From Gammaproteobacteria bacterium (GTDB lineage Bacteria > Pseudomonadota > Gammaproteobacteria > Pseudomonadales > DSM-25080), in NCBI GenBank assembly GCA_013372965.1, contig JABXIR010000233.1, positions 1 to 8,084 on the forward strand: DNA of 8,084 nt, read 5' to 3'. Below the pieces are notes generated by a model. It worked only from the letters and a program-made list of their open reading frames with translations. It was not told where the DNA came from and did not search any database. The position numbers were made by a program, and so were the translations under genes. Below are positions 1 through 6,686 of the stretch, one piece after another (the first letter of the stretch is position 1; each line of letters starts with the position of its first letter).

Positions 1-38
1 TCCTCGTGTCGGTGGTTCGATTCCGCCTCCGGGCACCA
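1..38 (+). tRNA. tRNA-Phe, 3' portion (5' part outside window)
   Basis: The first 38 bases are the 3' part of a class I tRNA. They read as the 3' half of the anticodon stem (TCCTC, 1-5), a five-base variable loop (GTGTC, 6-10), a perfect T arm (GGTGG / TTCGATT / CCGCC, 11-27), the 3' acceptor strand TCCGGGC (28-34), discriminator A35 and an encoded CCA (36-38). The acceptor strand implies a 5' strand GCCCGGA. Together with the GTGTC variable loop and the A discriminator this matches bacterial tRNA-Phe(GAA) as known from E. coli. The short variable loop rules out tRNA-Leu, which can share the same acceptor sequence. The anticodon lies outside the window, so the isotype is inferred from the rest. 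Confidence 0.9.
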
Positions 39-41
39 TAC

Positions 42-72
42 AAAAAACCTCAGCTTATGCTGGGGTTTTTTT
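42..72 (+). terminator. Rho-independent terminator of the tRNA-Phe gene
   Basis: The arms AACCTCAGC and GCTGGGGTT pair over 9 bp with one T-G wobble around a four-base TTAT loop. A run of seven T follows (66-72). The A-run before the stem (42-47) could extend pairing into the T-run. It starts four bases after the CCA end, so it closes the tRNA transcript. Confidence 0.9.
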
Positions 73-94
73 ATGCGTGCAATGTGAGCGGATG

Positions 95-244
95 AGAACC
101 ACCCGTCTGGTTCGACATAACGCGCCAGCGTTATGAACCGAGCGCGAAGCGCGAAGCCCGCAGGGTTTTCTGAATTGTGCGCGATTTTTGCGGGTTGCTC
201 GTCGTTGTTTTTTCGCTCGGCATCGGTCATGTACTAAAAGTACA
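95..244. repeat. Repeat-rich structured element downstream of tRNA-Phe
   Basis: This stretch holds no convincing gene (the gap between tRNA-Phe and the next CDS is 279 bases) but has many dyads: GAACCA/TGGTTC (96-101 with 108-113); CATAACGC/GCGTTATG with a four-base loop (116-123 with 128-135); CCGAGCG/CGCTCGG (138-144 with 214-220), which encloses CCCGCA/TGCGGG (157-162 with 189-194); and TGTACT/AGTACA (230-235 with 239-244). A 7-bp tandem GCGCGAA repeat lies at 142-155. The nested 138-220 stems could fold as one structure. From memory, similar sequence often follows tRNA genes in gammaproteobacteria, but I cannot check that here. It lies past the tRNA terminator and past the likely terminator of the leftmost - strand gene. 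Function unknown. Confidence 0.6.
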
Positions 245-260
245 CTCCCTCGCCTCACTT

Positions 261-288
261 AAAAACGCCTTGAGCCACCGCTCAAAAT
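261..288 (-). terminator. Probable terminator of the DUF6746-like gene
   Basis: Read on the - strand, TTGAGC and GCTCAA form a perfect 6-bp stem around the loop GGTG. Two T-G wobbles extend it to 8 bp, and five T follow after two further bases (265-261). It sits about 30 bases beyond the stop codon at 318, the right place to end the - strand transcript. Confidence 0.6.
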
Positions 289-317
289 CATCGCACTGAA
301 CGCTTTCCACGTCGCAA

Positions 318-731
318 CTAATCAACCCAAGACGGCTCTCGAGCCTCGGCCATCGCAAAATAACGATCCAAATGATCGCGCGTTTCTTCCGCTCGCCCGT
401 TTTCGGAGGCGATGTGTATTTCCTCAACCACTTCCGCCAACTCTTGGTAATAGGCCGATTCTTCACTGTGACTGTTGTTCACGAAGAACGCGACGGCAGT
501 TTCGAGGGAATAGGTAATGAAGTGAATATCGTGAAGCGTTGCAGGATTGAGTTCGCTAATCGCCTTTAAACGCTCAGTGTCGGCCGAAAATATGTCTTCC
601 GCCACTTCAAACGAAGTGACCTCCTCTAGCTCGAGGTGACGAACTGCATCGTCACCTAGCGCTAACGAAGGGCTGAACATTAGCACGATTGCCCAGAACA
701 ACCCCAACACACTGTTTATAAGCTTCTGCAC
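318..731 (-). CDS. Small exported protein, DUF6746-like, function unknown
   Basis: This is a 137-residue protein with an N-terminal signal peptide: a short K-containing start, a hydrophobic core at about residues 4-23 (LINSVLGLFWAIVLMFSP), and likely cleavage near ALG-DD, giving an acidic periplasmic protein. The mature part has an alpha-helical look, with LHDIHFITYSLETAVAFF and, nearer the end, ELAEVVEEIHIASENGR. That pattern resembles small gammaproteobacterial exported proteins I recall as DUF6746, a link made from memory. The start chosen is GTG at 731, preceded by AGGAGA with seven bases of spacing; longer starts at TTG 764 or ATG 752 have no Shine-Dalgarno and put extra residues before the signal peptide. 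It lies 85 bases downstream of the amylase gene with no terminator between, so read-through is possible. No biochemical role can be assigned. Confidence 0.75.
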   Translation of the reverse strand: MQKLINSVLGLFWAIVLMFSPSLALGDDAVRHLELEEVTSFEVAEDIFSADTERLKAISELNPATLHDIHFITYSLETAVAFFVNNSHSEESAYYQELAEVVEEIHIASENGRAEETRDHLDRYFAMAEAREPSWVD

Positions 732-801
732 GATGTGCTCTCCTATTTGCATCTCTGCATTCAATTTTAGCTAAATACGCATAGAGTGCATGTATTGGAT
801 G

Positions 802-807
802 ATTATA
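802..807 (-). promoter_or_regulatory. Candidate -10 box for the DUF6746-like gene
   Basis: A perfect TATAAT on the - strand lies just after the amylase stop, about 70 bases before the GTG start at 731. No good -35 stands 16-18 bases upstream (TTCGTT at 17), so this is only a candidate. Confidence 0.3.
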
Positions 808-816
808 AGCGTCGCT

Positions 817-2763
817 TCACGTGCAACGAACCGACAACACCACACCACTGCGTGGATCCATCATAACGTTGGATTCGTCGCCACTAACACGCACATCGCC
901 AACCGATAGAAGTGACTGATCAAGCTCGCAGCCACTCGGCAACGAGACAAGCTGTTGCTGCTCGGATAAATTAAACAGCACGAGCGCCATCTCCTCGCTG
1001 GCTTCTATGAATCGCTGATAACCCCACACTCGATGTTCGTCGTCTTGAAGCACGTGGACGATCTCACCGATACGGAGCACTTCCATCGAGTTGCGGAGCG
1101 CAATGAGTTCTCGGTAAAGATTGTGGCGAGCCTCATCGAAACGGACTTCGTTAGCAGGACGTTCAAAACCGAACGGATGCAGCGTTTCGGGCTCGAATTC
1201 GAATTCAGGCCAAATCAAGGGTTTACGTGTGTGCGGGTCGTCGGAACCCCACATTCCCATTTCGTCGCCCGCCCAAATTTGCGGAGCCCCCAAATAGGTG
1301 AATTGGTGCAGTAATAATAAATCGACGTTTCGCCAAGTCTCCGCGTCTGGTCGATCGATTCGGTAATCGCGATCCGGCGCTGGTGAGGTATCCAATTTAT
1401 ACATTCCACGATTGAACATTGACGTCGAGAGTCTCGGTGAGTCGTGGCTCGCAGACATATTCATGAAGGTTGCGTAGGTCGAGTTCGGAATCCCTTCGTG
1501 AGTCATGTTTAAACTACGAACACCGTCGGTAATCGAAATTCGCTCGGGCGCGTCAGCGAAGATGTGCCGAGCAGCTCGATACCAACGATAGTTCATGTGT
1601 GCATCGAAAACATCCCCTTCGAGATAGGGTCGCGGATCGAGCAATTTATCGGGCCACTGTTGCCACCATACTTCACCAATTAAGTATGCCTCTGGGTTAA
1701 TCGAGCGAACGAAACTTCGGTATTCACGCCAGAATGTCAAAGGCAACTCGGCAGCCACATCCAATCGAAAGCCATCGACGCCATCAGACGGATCACCATC
1801 ACCATTCGGGTCGAGCCAACGCGCTGTCACGTTAAATATGTGCTGCTTCACCGCTTCACTGAAAATATCGCCATCATAGGCCTCGGTCCCATTCCGGTGG
1901 TCTATGTACTCGAGTTCGCGTATCTCGGGAAGTGAATGCACTCCGAGCCAACCGTGATAGTCAAATTCGTTCTCAGAGGTCTCGGGGTCGTCCCAATGGG
2001 TTACCCAGTACCAGTCGGCGAATTCTGAGGCTTGCTGCTTTTTCACCACATCTTGCCAGGCCCAAAAATTGAGCCCCGTGTGATTCCATGAGTAGTCCAT
2101 GACGACTTTGATGTTCCGCGCGTGAAGCTCATCAACGAGTTGCAAAAACTGCTGATCTGCCTCGGTCCATTGCCAAGTACTCGGTTCATTTGGAACTTCC
2201 TGCGCCATCGTCTCGATATCGCCATCGGGATTCGGTCCGAAGTTGCGATCGATATGACGCCAATTAGCGGCATCGTATTTATGAAGCGAAGGCGCATCAT
2301 TTAGGGGGTTAAAGTAAATCGCAGTTACGCCCAGATCTTCGAGGTAATCGAGTTTTTGTAGTACACCTGCGAGATCACCACCATACCTTCGCCACGCAGA
2401 TTGCTGAGCAAACGAACCAACGGGATTGCCATAAAAATCTTCTCGCTCCGCGTTACCCGCAAAGTACTGATCGGGTTGATACCACTGTTGCGTCCACGGG
2501 GTCGTTTGCCAGCCTTCGGGCACAAAACCAGGGTAGGACCCCGCTATGTCGGAAGCTCGAGGGTCATTCGAGGGATCACCATTGTAAAAGCGCTCGGGAA
2601 AAATTTGATACCACACCGCGTGGGCAGCCCATTCGGGGGAATCGATTGTCGCTAACGCTTCGTTGCCTAATTGATCGGTGTCGACGGAAGCGGATGAGTT
2701 GTCTTTGCAGGCCGCTAACGAGAGCGACACAATCGATATAGCAGCGCAGATTTTAAGGTTCAT
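817..2763 (-). CDS. GH13 alpha-amylase-family lipoprotein (neopullulanase/cyclomaltodextrinase-like)
   Basis: A 648-residue glycoside hydrolase predicted to cleave alpha-1,4-glucans (starch- or maltodextrin-type) at the cell envelope. The signal peptide ends in a lipobox, LAA-C19, and position +2 is K rather than D, so sorting to the outer membrane is likely. The catalytic barrel begins near residue 48 with WYQIFPERFYNGDPSNDP, typical of neopullulanase/cyclomaltodextrinase relatives. GH13 motifs are in order: VMDYSWNH (D223, N227, H228), GFRLD (R333, nucleophile D335), GEVWW (acid/base E364) and SHD (H440, D441). The triad D335-E364-D441 is complete. About 80 C-terminal residues look like the usual beta-domain. 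There is no room for the N-terminal CBM34 module of many relatives. The ATG at 2763 has AAGGA seven bases upstream inside a perfect inverted repeat, hinting at translational or operator control. No maltose regulator or transporter is adjacent, so the exact substrate is open. Confidence 0.93.
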   Translation of the reverse strand: MNLKICAAISIVSLSLAACKDNSSASVDTDQLGNEALATIDSPEWAAHAVWYQIFPERFYNGDPSNDPRASDIAGSYPGFVPEGWQTTPWTQQWYQPDQYFAGNAEREDFYGNPVGSFAQQSAWRRYGGDLAGVLQKLDYLEDLGVTAIYFNPLNDAPSLHKYDAANWRHIDRNFGPNPDGDIETMAQEVPNEPSTWQWTEADQQFLQLVDELHARNIKVVMDYSWNHTGLNFWAWQDVVKKQQASEFADWYWVTHWDDPETSENEFDYHGWLGVHSLPEIRELEYIDHRNGTEAYDGDIFSEAVKQHIFNVTARWLDPNGDGDPSDGVDGFRLDVAAELPLTFWREYRSFVRSINPEAYLIGEVWWQQWPDKLLDPRPYLEGDVFDAHMNYRWYRAARHIFADAPERISITDGVRSLNMTHEGIPNSTYATFMNMSASHDSPRLSTSMFNRGMYKLDTSPAPDRDYRIDRPDAETWRNVDLLLLHQFTYLGAPQIWAGDEMGMWGSDDPHTRKPLIWPEFEFEPETLHPFGFERPANEVRFDEARHNLYRELIALRNSMEVLRIGEIVHVLQDDEHRVWGYQRFIEASEEMALVLFNLSEQQQLVSLPSGCELDQSLLSVGDVRVSGDESNVMMDPRSGVVLSVRCT

Positions 2764-2793
2764 TGTAGCTATCCTTATGTATTGATAGCTACA
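2764..2793 (-). promoter_or_regulatory. Perfect 10-bp inverted repeat overlapping the amylase RBS
   Basis: On the - strand TGTAGCTATC (2793-2784) and GATAGCTACA (2773-2764) are exact reverse complements separated by ten bases. The second arm ends at the base before the ATG. The Shine-Dalgarno AAGGA lies across the junction between spacer and second arm, so the RNA hairpin would mask both it and the start region. Each arm also contains the palindrome TAGCTA, with centres exactly 20 bp apart, so it could instead be a two-site DNA operator. Confidence 0.75.
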
Positions 2794-2820
2794 GTAAACC
2801 GAACCATGACACTTGACGCG

Positions 2821-2839
2821 TCCCCCTCACAGAGGGGGA
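2821..2839 (-). other. GC-rich hairpin just after purC, no T-run
   Basis: TCCCCCTC and GAGGGGGA form a perfect 8-bp stem with a three-base loop, beginning two bases after the purC stop codon in the - direction. No T-run follows on either strand, so it is not a standard intrinsic terminator. It may stabilise the purC mRNA 3' end or act as a pause site or Rho-assisted end. Confidence 0.55.
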
Positions 2840-2841
2840 GC

Positions 2842-3945
2842 TCACTTAATCAAGGCGAATTGAGAGTCTAATACGTCGATAATTTCCGCAAGCGGATCGT
2901 CTGACAACGCCAACGGTTTACCGATGATTTTCTCTGCAGTCGAGACGTAGGTACTTGATACCGATTCGAAAAACTCGGCGGGTAAAACGGTGCTTTCGGC
3001 GAGCGCTAAGCGCTCATCCATACGATCTTTATTCAGTAACACGTCGGCGTCGGGAACGAAGCTCAGCAATTTCTGACGGAAGCCTTCTTTTGAGTTCTCA
3101 ACAATCTGGCCCGCGCGATATGCAGCACCATCCCAAATGCGAGAAGAATCGGGCGTACCCACTTCGTCCATGTAGATCATTTTCTCGTTGCCATTTCGAT
3201 CTTTGACGTAGCCGAATTCAAATTTGGTATCTACGAAGATTTGATCGAGTTTGGCAAGATCTGACTCGATCACTCTGAAACCCTGTTCTAGCAACGTCTC
3301 GTATTGATCAACGTCGCTCTCCGAGCGAAAATTAAACGCTTCGAAATTATCGATCAAATTGCCACGAGTCACATTCACATCGTCGGCTTCTGGGACGCCA
3401 GGTATGCCGCGCAAAATTCCCTTGGTCGAAGGAGTAATGAGTAATTTCTCGAGCAACGTGTCTCGTTCGAGCCCCTCCGGTAATGAGATCCCGCAAAATT
3501 CTCGCTCACCCTTCGCATACGCTCGCCACATCGAGCCGGTGATGTAATTACGCGCAATGGCTTCGACGCGAATCGGTGACGCCTTTTGAACGATCCAAAC
3601 AAACGGATGTGGAACCTCAAGAATGTGCGAGTCAGCTAGACCCTCTTCCTTAAATCGCTCGAACCAGTGATTCGAGATCGCATTAAGTGCAGCTCCTTTG
3701 CCCGGTACACCGCGTAAGTCATTCTCTGCAGTCCAGATGCAATCAAACGCCGACAGACGATCGCTGATTACCATGATTGCAAGCGGCGTATTCGCTGCCA
3801 CATTGTAGCCACGGCTTTCAATTAATCGCGCTGAATCCGACTCGCTCAACCAGTAGACAGAGCGAACTTTGCCACTATGAACTGGCGCATCGGTTTTTAT
3901 CGGAAGATTGTCGTTTACGTCTAGAACGCGGTGAGCTAGTGACAT
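2842..3945 (-). CDS. purC: Phosphoribosylaminoimidazole-succinocarboxamide synthase (SAICAR synthetase)
   Basis: PurC is a cytoplasmic enzyme of de novo purine synthesis that joins CAIR and aspartate using ATP to form SAICAR. The 367-residue protein is the long type that I recall from Vibrio/Shewanella-like gammaproteobacteria, not the roughly 237-residue E. coli type. Family motifs are intact: SGKVRSVYWL (24-33, nucleotide-binding glycine loop), SDRLSAFDCI (61-70), PGKGAALNAIS (81-91), YITGSMWRAY (134-143), VDTKFEFGY (238-246) and DEVGTPDSSRIW (260-271). The start is ATG 3945, with AGGAG six bases upstream and the family-typical MSLAHRVL N-terminus; the open frame continues to 4029, but those 28 residues are not family-like and lack an RBS. 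It is probably transcribed alone: a strong terminator lies upstream (4028-4058) and a hairpin directly after the stop. No clear PurR operator or good promoter was found in the 82 bases upstream. Confidence 0.97.
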   Translation of the reverse strand: MSLAHRVLDVNDNLPIKTDAPVHSGKVRSVYWLSESDSARLIESRGYNVAANTPLAIMVISDRLSAFDCIWTAENDLRGVPGKGAALNAISNHWFERFKEEGLADSHILEVPHPFVWIVQKASPIRVEAIARNYITGSMWRAYAKGEREFCGISLPEGLERDTLLEKLLITPSTKGILRGIPGVPEADDVNVTRGNLIDNFEAFNFRSESDVDQYETLLEQGFRVIESDLAKLDQIFVDTKFEFGYVKDRNGNEKMIYMDEVGTPDSSRIWDGAAYRAGQIVENSKEGFRQKLLSFVPDADVLLNKDRMDERLALAESTVLPAEFFESVSSTYVSTAEKIIGKPLALSDDPLAEIIDVLDSQFALIK

Positions 3946-4027
3946 CGCTCTCTCCTGAACATTAGAGATGAATATTCGCCTAGCATACTGATTATTTGAA
4001 AAAGCGAAAGCTCGAGGTATTTTGCAC

Positions 4028-4058
4028 AAAAAAAGCCGCGACTTCCGACGCAGCTTTT
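4028..4058 (-). terminator. Rho-independent terminator of the potF-like gene
   Basis: On the - strand AAAAGCTGCG pairs with CGCGGCTTTT over 10 bp (one T-G wobble) around an eight-base loop, and the T tract totals seven (4034-4028). It lies 33 bases after the stop at 4092 and isolates the binding-protein gene from purC. Confidence 0.88.
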
Positions 4059-4091
4059 AAAATGTTGTGTTCGCGCTAAAGAGCTAGTGCG

Positions 4092-5177
4092 TTATTCAGC
4101 GACCCAGTCTGCACCGCGAATCGAACGCCACGCGGCCAGTTTACGATTCGCTTGCTCGACCGTGTCGGGCGCCGGAATCACCAATCGACGGCGTTCTTCA
4201 GAAGAAGGAAAGATCACCGTATTTGAGGCAATTTCTTCATCGATGTACGGCGTTGCCGCCCTAACCGCTGATGGATAGGCAACGTAATTAACAATTTTTG
4301 CGTTAACTTCGCCCTCGAGCAAGTAGTTAATAAACGTGTGCGCCGCTTCAACATTTTTTGCGTTATGCGGAATCGTCACCATATCGATCCAGAGGATACT
4401 GCCCTCTTCCGGCACGACGTAATTAAAGTCCGCTGGATTATCAACCTCGTCAAGTGCCGCCATCAAATCGCCGTTCCAAGCGACAGTGACACAGGTATTA
4501 CCTTCAATCAGGTCGGATTCAAAATCTTCCAGCTTGAACGTCACGTAGCGACTCACTCGCTGAACGAGCCTCGTCGCTTGCTCCAACTCGGCGTCCGTAT
4601 AACCCGTCGGAGACGTACCAACCGCTAACAACGCGAGTGGCATCATCTCATCGGGCGAGTCCAGAAAGTTGACTCCACACGACTGCAAGCGACGAACCAC
4701 GTTAACATCAAACAACTGAGTCCACGACGAAAACTCAAAACCTGAACCCATCACCGCCTCAACGGCTTCGATATTGTAGGCTATTCCGGTGGTACCCCAC
4801 ATATACGGCAGGCCGTAACGATTGCCGGGGTCGAGATCAGTTTGCATCGTCGCTAAAAAAGCACGATCAAGGTTGGCGTAATAATTTGGCAACTTGCGTT
4901 TATTAAGCGGCGACAAAAGCCCATCGCGCATCTGTCCCGCGAAAAAGTTGTCCGAGGGAAATATCACGTCCCACGCCTCATTTGTCCGTAACGCCTCATC
5001 GAGGCGCTCATTCGACTCGAACTCTTCGTAAATGACCTTAATGCCTGTTTGCGCTTCAAAGTCACTAATCGTATCTGGACCAACGTAGTCAGACCAATTA
5101 TAGATACGAACCTCTTCCTGAGCCGCCGCCGTCATGCTGATGCCAGCAGTAAGTGCGAACAATACGTTCCGAATCAC
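4092..5177 (-). CDS. Periplasmic polyamine (putrescine/spermidine-type) binding protein, PotF/SpuD-like
   Basis: A 361-residue solute-binding protein that would deliver polyamines in the periplasm to an ABC importer. The signal peptide is MIRNVLFALTAGISMTAAA, with cleavage before QEE. The mature N-terminus RIYNWSDYVGPDTISDFE is diagnostic of the PotF/PotD family. Positions matching the known PotF ligand cage are present: W28-S29-D30-Y31, S75-D76, the FLDSPDE loop (E177), WNGD (W234, D237) and WIDM (D265). The start is GTG 5177, with GGAGG five bases upstream; the TTG at 5189 overlaps that Shine-Dalgarno and is rejected. No ATPase or permease gene is adjacent, so it is an orphan here, and putrescine, spermidine or a related amine cannot be separated by eye. 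A perfect CRP-type site lies upstream. I give no symbol because PotF, PotD and SpuD/E cannot be told apart safely. Confidence 0.92.
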   Translation of the reverse strand: MIRNVLFALTAGISMTAAAQEEVRIYNWSDYVGPDTISDFEAQTGIKVIYEEFESNERLDEALRTNEAWDVIFPSDNFFAGQMRDGLLSPLNKRKLPNYYANLDRAFLATMQTDLDPGNRYGLPYMWGTTGIAYNIEAVEAVMGSGFEFSSWTQLFDVNVVRRLQSCGVNFLDSPDEMMPLALLAVGTSPTGYTDAELEQATRLVQRVSRYVTFKLEDFESDLIEGNTCVTVAWNGDLMAALDEVDNPADFNYVVPEEGSILWIDMVTIPHNAKNVEAAHTFINYLLEGEVNAKIVNYVAYPSAVRAATPYIDEEIASNTVIFPSSEERRRLVIPAPDTVEQANRKLAAWRSIRGADWVAE

Positions 5178-5221
5178 GGAAACCTCCAACGATTTATAAT
5201 TTCTTCCTTATTAGGAATCAT

Positions 5222-5227
5222 CTTATA
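5222..5227 (-). promoter_or_regulatory. Candidate -10 box for the potF-like gene
   Basis: TATAAG on the - strand, 45 bases before the GTG start. An alternative, TATAAC, is at 5233-5238. Neither has a recognisable -35, which fits an activator-dependent promoter using the CRP site nearby. The CRP centre would be roughly 36 to 48 bp upstream of the start point depending on the box used, so the class is unclear. Confidence 0.35.
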
Positions 5228-5254
5228 AAACAGTTATACAAAACACCATCACTT

Positions 5255-5270
5255 TGTGATCACAATCACA
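5255..5270 (-). promoter_or_regulatory. CRP (cAMP receptor protein/Vfr) binding site
   Basis: TGTGATTGTGATCACA on the - strand is an exact TGTGA-N6-TCACA site, the CRP consensus core. It lies 78 bases upstream of the potF-like start codon in an intergenic region with no divergent gene. It therefore most likely activates polyamine-binding-protein expression when cAMP is high. Confidence 0.8.
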
Positions 5271-5344
5271 CTTTTGGGATCCACAACTCCTTCTGGGATT
5301 ATTCGCCGATTGGCTCACGCTCAAGACAAGCAAATTGAGCCCAT

Positions 5345-5370
5345 AAAAAAGGCGCCAAAAAGGCGCCAAA
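5345..5370 (-). terminator. Rho-independent terminator after amtB
   Basis: Two copies of the self-complementary GGCGCC (5351-5356 and 5362-5367) form a 6-bp stem with a five-base loop. On the - strand six T follow (5350-5345). Flanking A/T runs can extend the stem. It lies 24 bases past the amtB stop and ends the torF-glnK-amtB transcript. Confidence 0.88.
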
Positions 5371-5393
5371 GCAACACTGGGACGTGTCAAAAA

Positions 5394-6650
5394 CTATTTA
5401 TTGGTGAATTCTGGGTAGGCTTCCATACCACACTCCGCGATATCCACTCCGTTAAATTCATCTTCCTCGCTGACTCGAATTCCCGCCACAACTTTGATCA
5501 CTAACCACACGACAGTCGAAGCAATGAATACCCAGCCAAAGATGGTTAACGCGCCGACAATTTGTCCTAGGAAAGTCGACGCATCGTTAGTAAGCGGCAC
5601 CACCAGCAAGCCAAATAGGCCAACCACACCGTGAACAGAAATCGCACCAACCGGATCGTCAATCTTGAGTTTTTCAAGGCCCATAATTGAGCAAACAACA
5701 ATCACTCCCCCGATTAGGCCAATGGCAGACGCTTGGAGTGCCGTTGGTGTCGATGGCTCAGCCGTGATGGCGACCAGACCCGCTAAGGCGCCGTTTAAAG
5801 CCATCGTCAAATCTGCTTTACCGAACCAAATTCGGGCGAGCAGCAACGCACCAATTAATCCACCAGCCGCCGCTGCGTTGGTGTTAAGAAATACCATAGC
5901 AACTGAGTGAGCATTCGAGGCATCCCCAAGCTTCAATACGGAGCCGCCGTTGAAGCCAAACCAGCCCATCCACAAAATGAAGGTACCAAGCGTCGCCAAC
6001 GGCAAGTTCGCACCCGGAATCGCATTCACTTGGCCATTAGGACCGTATTTACCTTTACGAGCCCCCAGTAGCAAGACACCTGCCAACGCGGCCGCTGCGC
6101 CTGCCATATGGACAATACCGGAGCCAGCAAAATCCGAGAAGCCGAGTTCGCCTAAGTTATAAAGACCAAAGACGTCTTTGCCGTTCCATGTCCAGCTACC
6201 TTCAAGCGGATAAATAACGCCCGTCATCACAACAGCGAAGGCCAAGAAAGACCATAACTTCATTCGCTCCGCGACCGCACCCGAGACAATACTCATCGCC
6301 GTTGCTACGAAGACGACTTGGAAGAAGAAGTCTGATGCCGACGAGTACACCGAGTCACCCGAAAATCCTGCTTCCTCACTCGCTGCAAGTACTTCAGCTT
6401 GATCAAATGCTTCAATACCCATCAAGCCAATACCGCCGTCATACATAATGGCGTAGCCGCAGATCAAATACATGAAACAAGACACAGCAAACAGCGCCAC
6501 GTTTTTCGTTAGAATTTCGGTGGTGTTTTTAGATCGAACCAGTCCAGCCTCAAGCATTGAGAAGCCAGCGGCCATCCACATAACCAGTGCACCACACACT
6601 AAGAAGTAAAAAGTATCCAATGCGTATTGGAGTTCATAGATCTCGTTCAT
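5394..6650 (-). CDS. amtB: Ammonium channel (Amt/AmtB family)
   Basis: A 418-residue inner-membrane channel for ammonium uptake, expected to be a trimer with about 11 membrane helices. Early family sequence GFSMLEAGLVRSKNT (29-43) is intact. The conserved D173-FAGSGIV-H181 segment places the acidic residue and first pore histidine eight residues apart, as in E. coli AmtB (D160/H168). The second pore histidine is H340 in SVHGVVGLFG, and the C-terminal tail has the conserved GMEAYPEF used in PII docking. There is no obvious cleavable signal peptide. The start ATG 6650 has AAGGGGG about seven bases upstream. It follows glnK by 36 bases without a terminator, the classic glnK-amtB pair in which GlnK plugs the channel when nitrogen is plentiful. 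A terminator follows at 5345-5370. Confidence 0.96.
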   Translation of the reverse strand: MNEIYELQYALDTFYFLVCGALVMWMAAGFSMLEAGLVRSKNTTEILTKNVALFAVSCFMYLICGYAIMYDGGIGLMGIEAFDQAEVLAASEEAGFSGDSVYSSASDFFFQVVFVATAMSIVSGAVAERMKLWSFLAFAVVMTGVIYPLEGSWTWNGKDVFGLYNLGELGFSDFAGSGIVHMAGAAAALAGVLLLGARKGKYGPNGQVNAIPGANLPLATLGTFILWMGWFGFNGGSVLKLGDASNAHSVAMVFLNTNAAAAGGLIGALLLARIWFGKADLTMALNGALAGLVAITAEPSTPTALQASAIGLIGGVIVVCSIMGLEKLKIDDPVGAISVHGVVGLFGLLVVPLTNDASTFLGQIVGALTIFGWVFIASTVVWLVIKVVAGIRVSEEDEFNGVDIAECGMEAYPEFTNK

Positions 6651-6686
6651 TACGAGCCCCCTTTCTTAATGACTAACAGCTGCAAG

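Noticed and set aside
1..38. tRNA-Leu as identity of the partial tRNA
   Set aside because: The acceptor strand alone fits some tRNA-Leu genes, but the five-base GTGTC variable loop is class I and fits tRNA-Phe.
1..230. Long open frame antisense to tRNA-Phe (reads ...WCPEAESNHRHED at the window edge)
   Set aside because: This is the familiar spurious translation of the complement of a tRNA gene. It has no Shine-Dalgarno and overlaps the terminator and tRNA.
1..318. Integrated element at the tRNA-Phe 3' end
   Set aside because: No integrase, no second copy of the tRNA 3' end in the window, and the genes that follow are ordinary chromosomal ones.
227..466. 79-codon - strand ORF
   Set aside because: It overlaps the DUF6746-like gene in another frame, has basic low-complexity composition and no ribosome-binding site.
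2821..2840. MalT-box-like G-rich sequence upstream of the amylase gene
   Set aside because: GAGGGGGAG lacks the MalT core GGAKGA and is explained by the hairpin after purC.
3946..4027. PurR operator or clear sigma-70 promoter before purC
   Set aside because: No match close to the PurR palindrome. The best -10 (TATGCT near 3990) has no acceptable -35, so I did not call it.
3946..4029. Upstream extension of purC by 28 codons
   Set aside because: The ATG at 3945 has a good Shine-Dalgarno and starts with the family N-terminus. The extension starts next to the upstream terminator.
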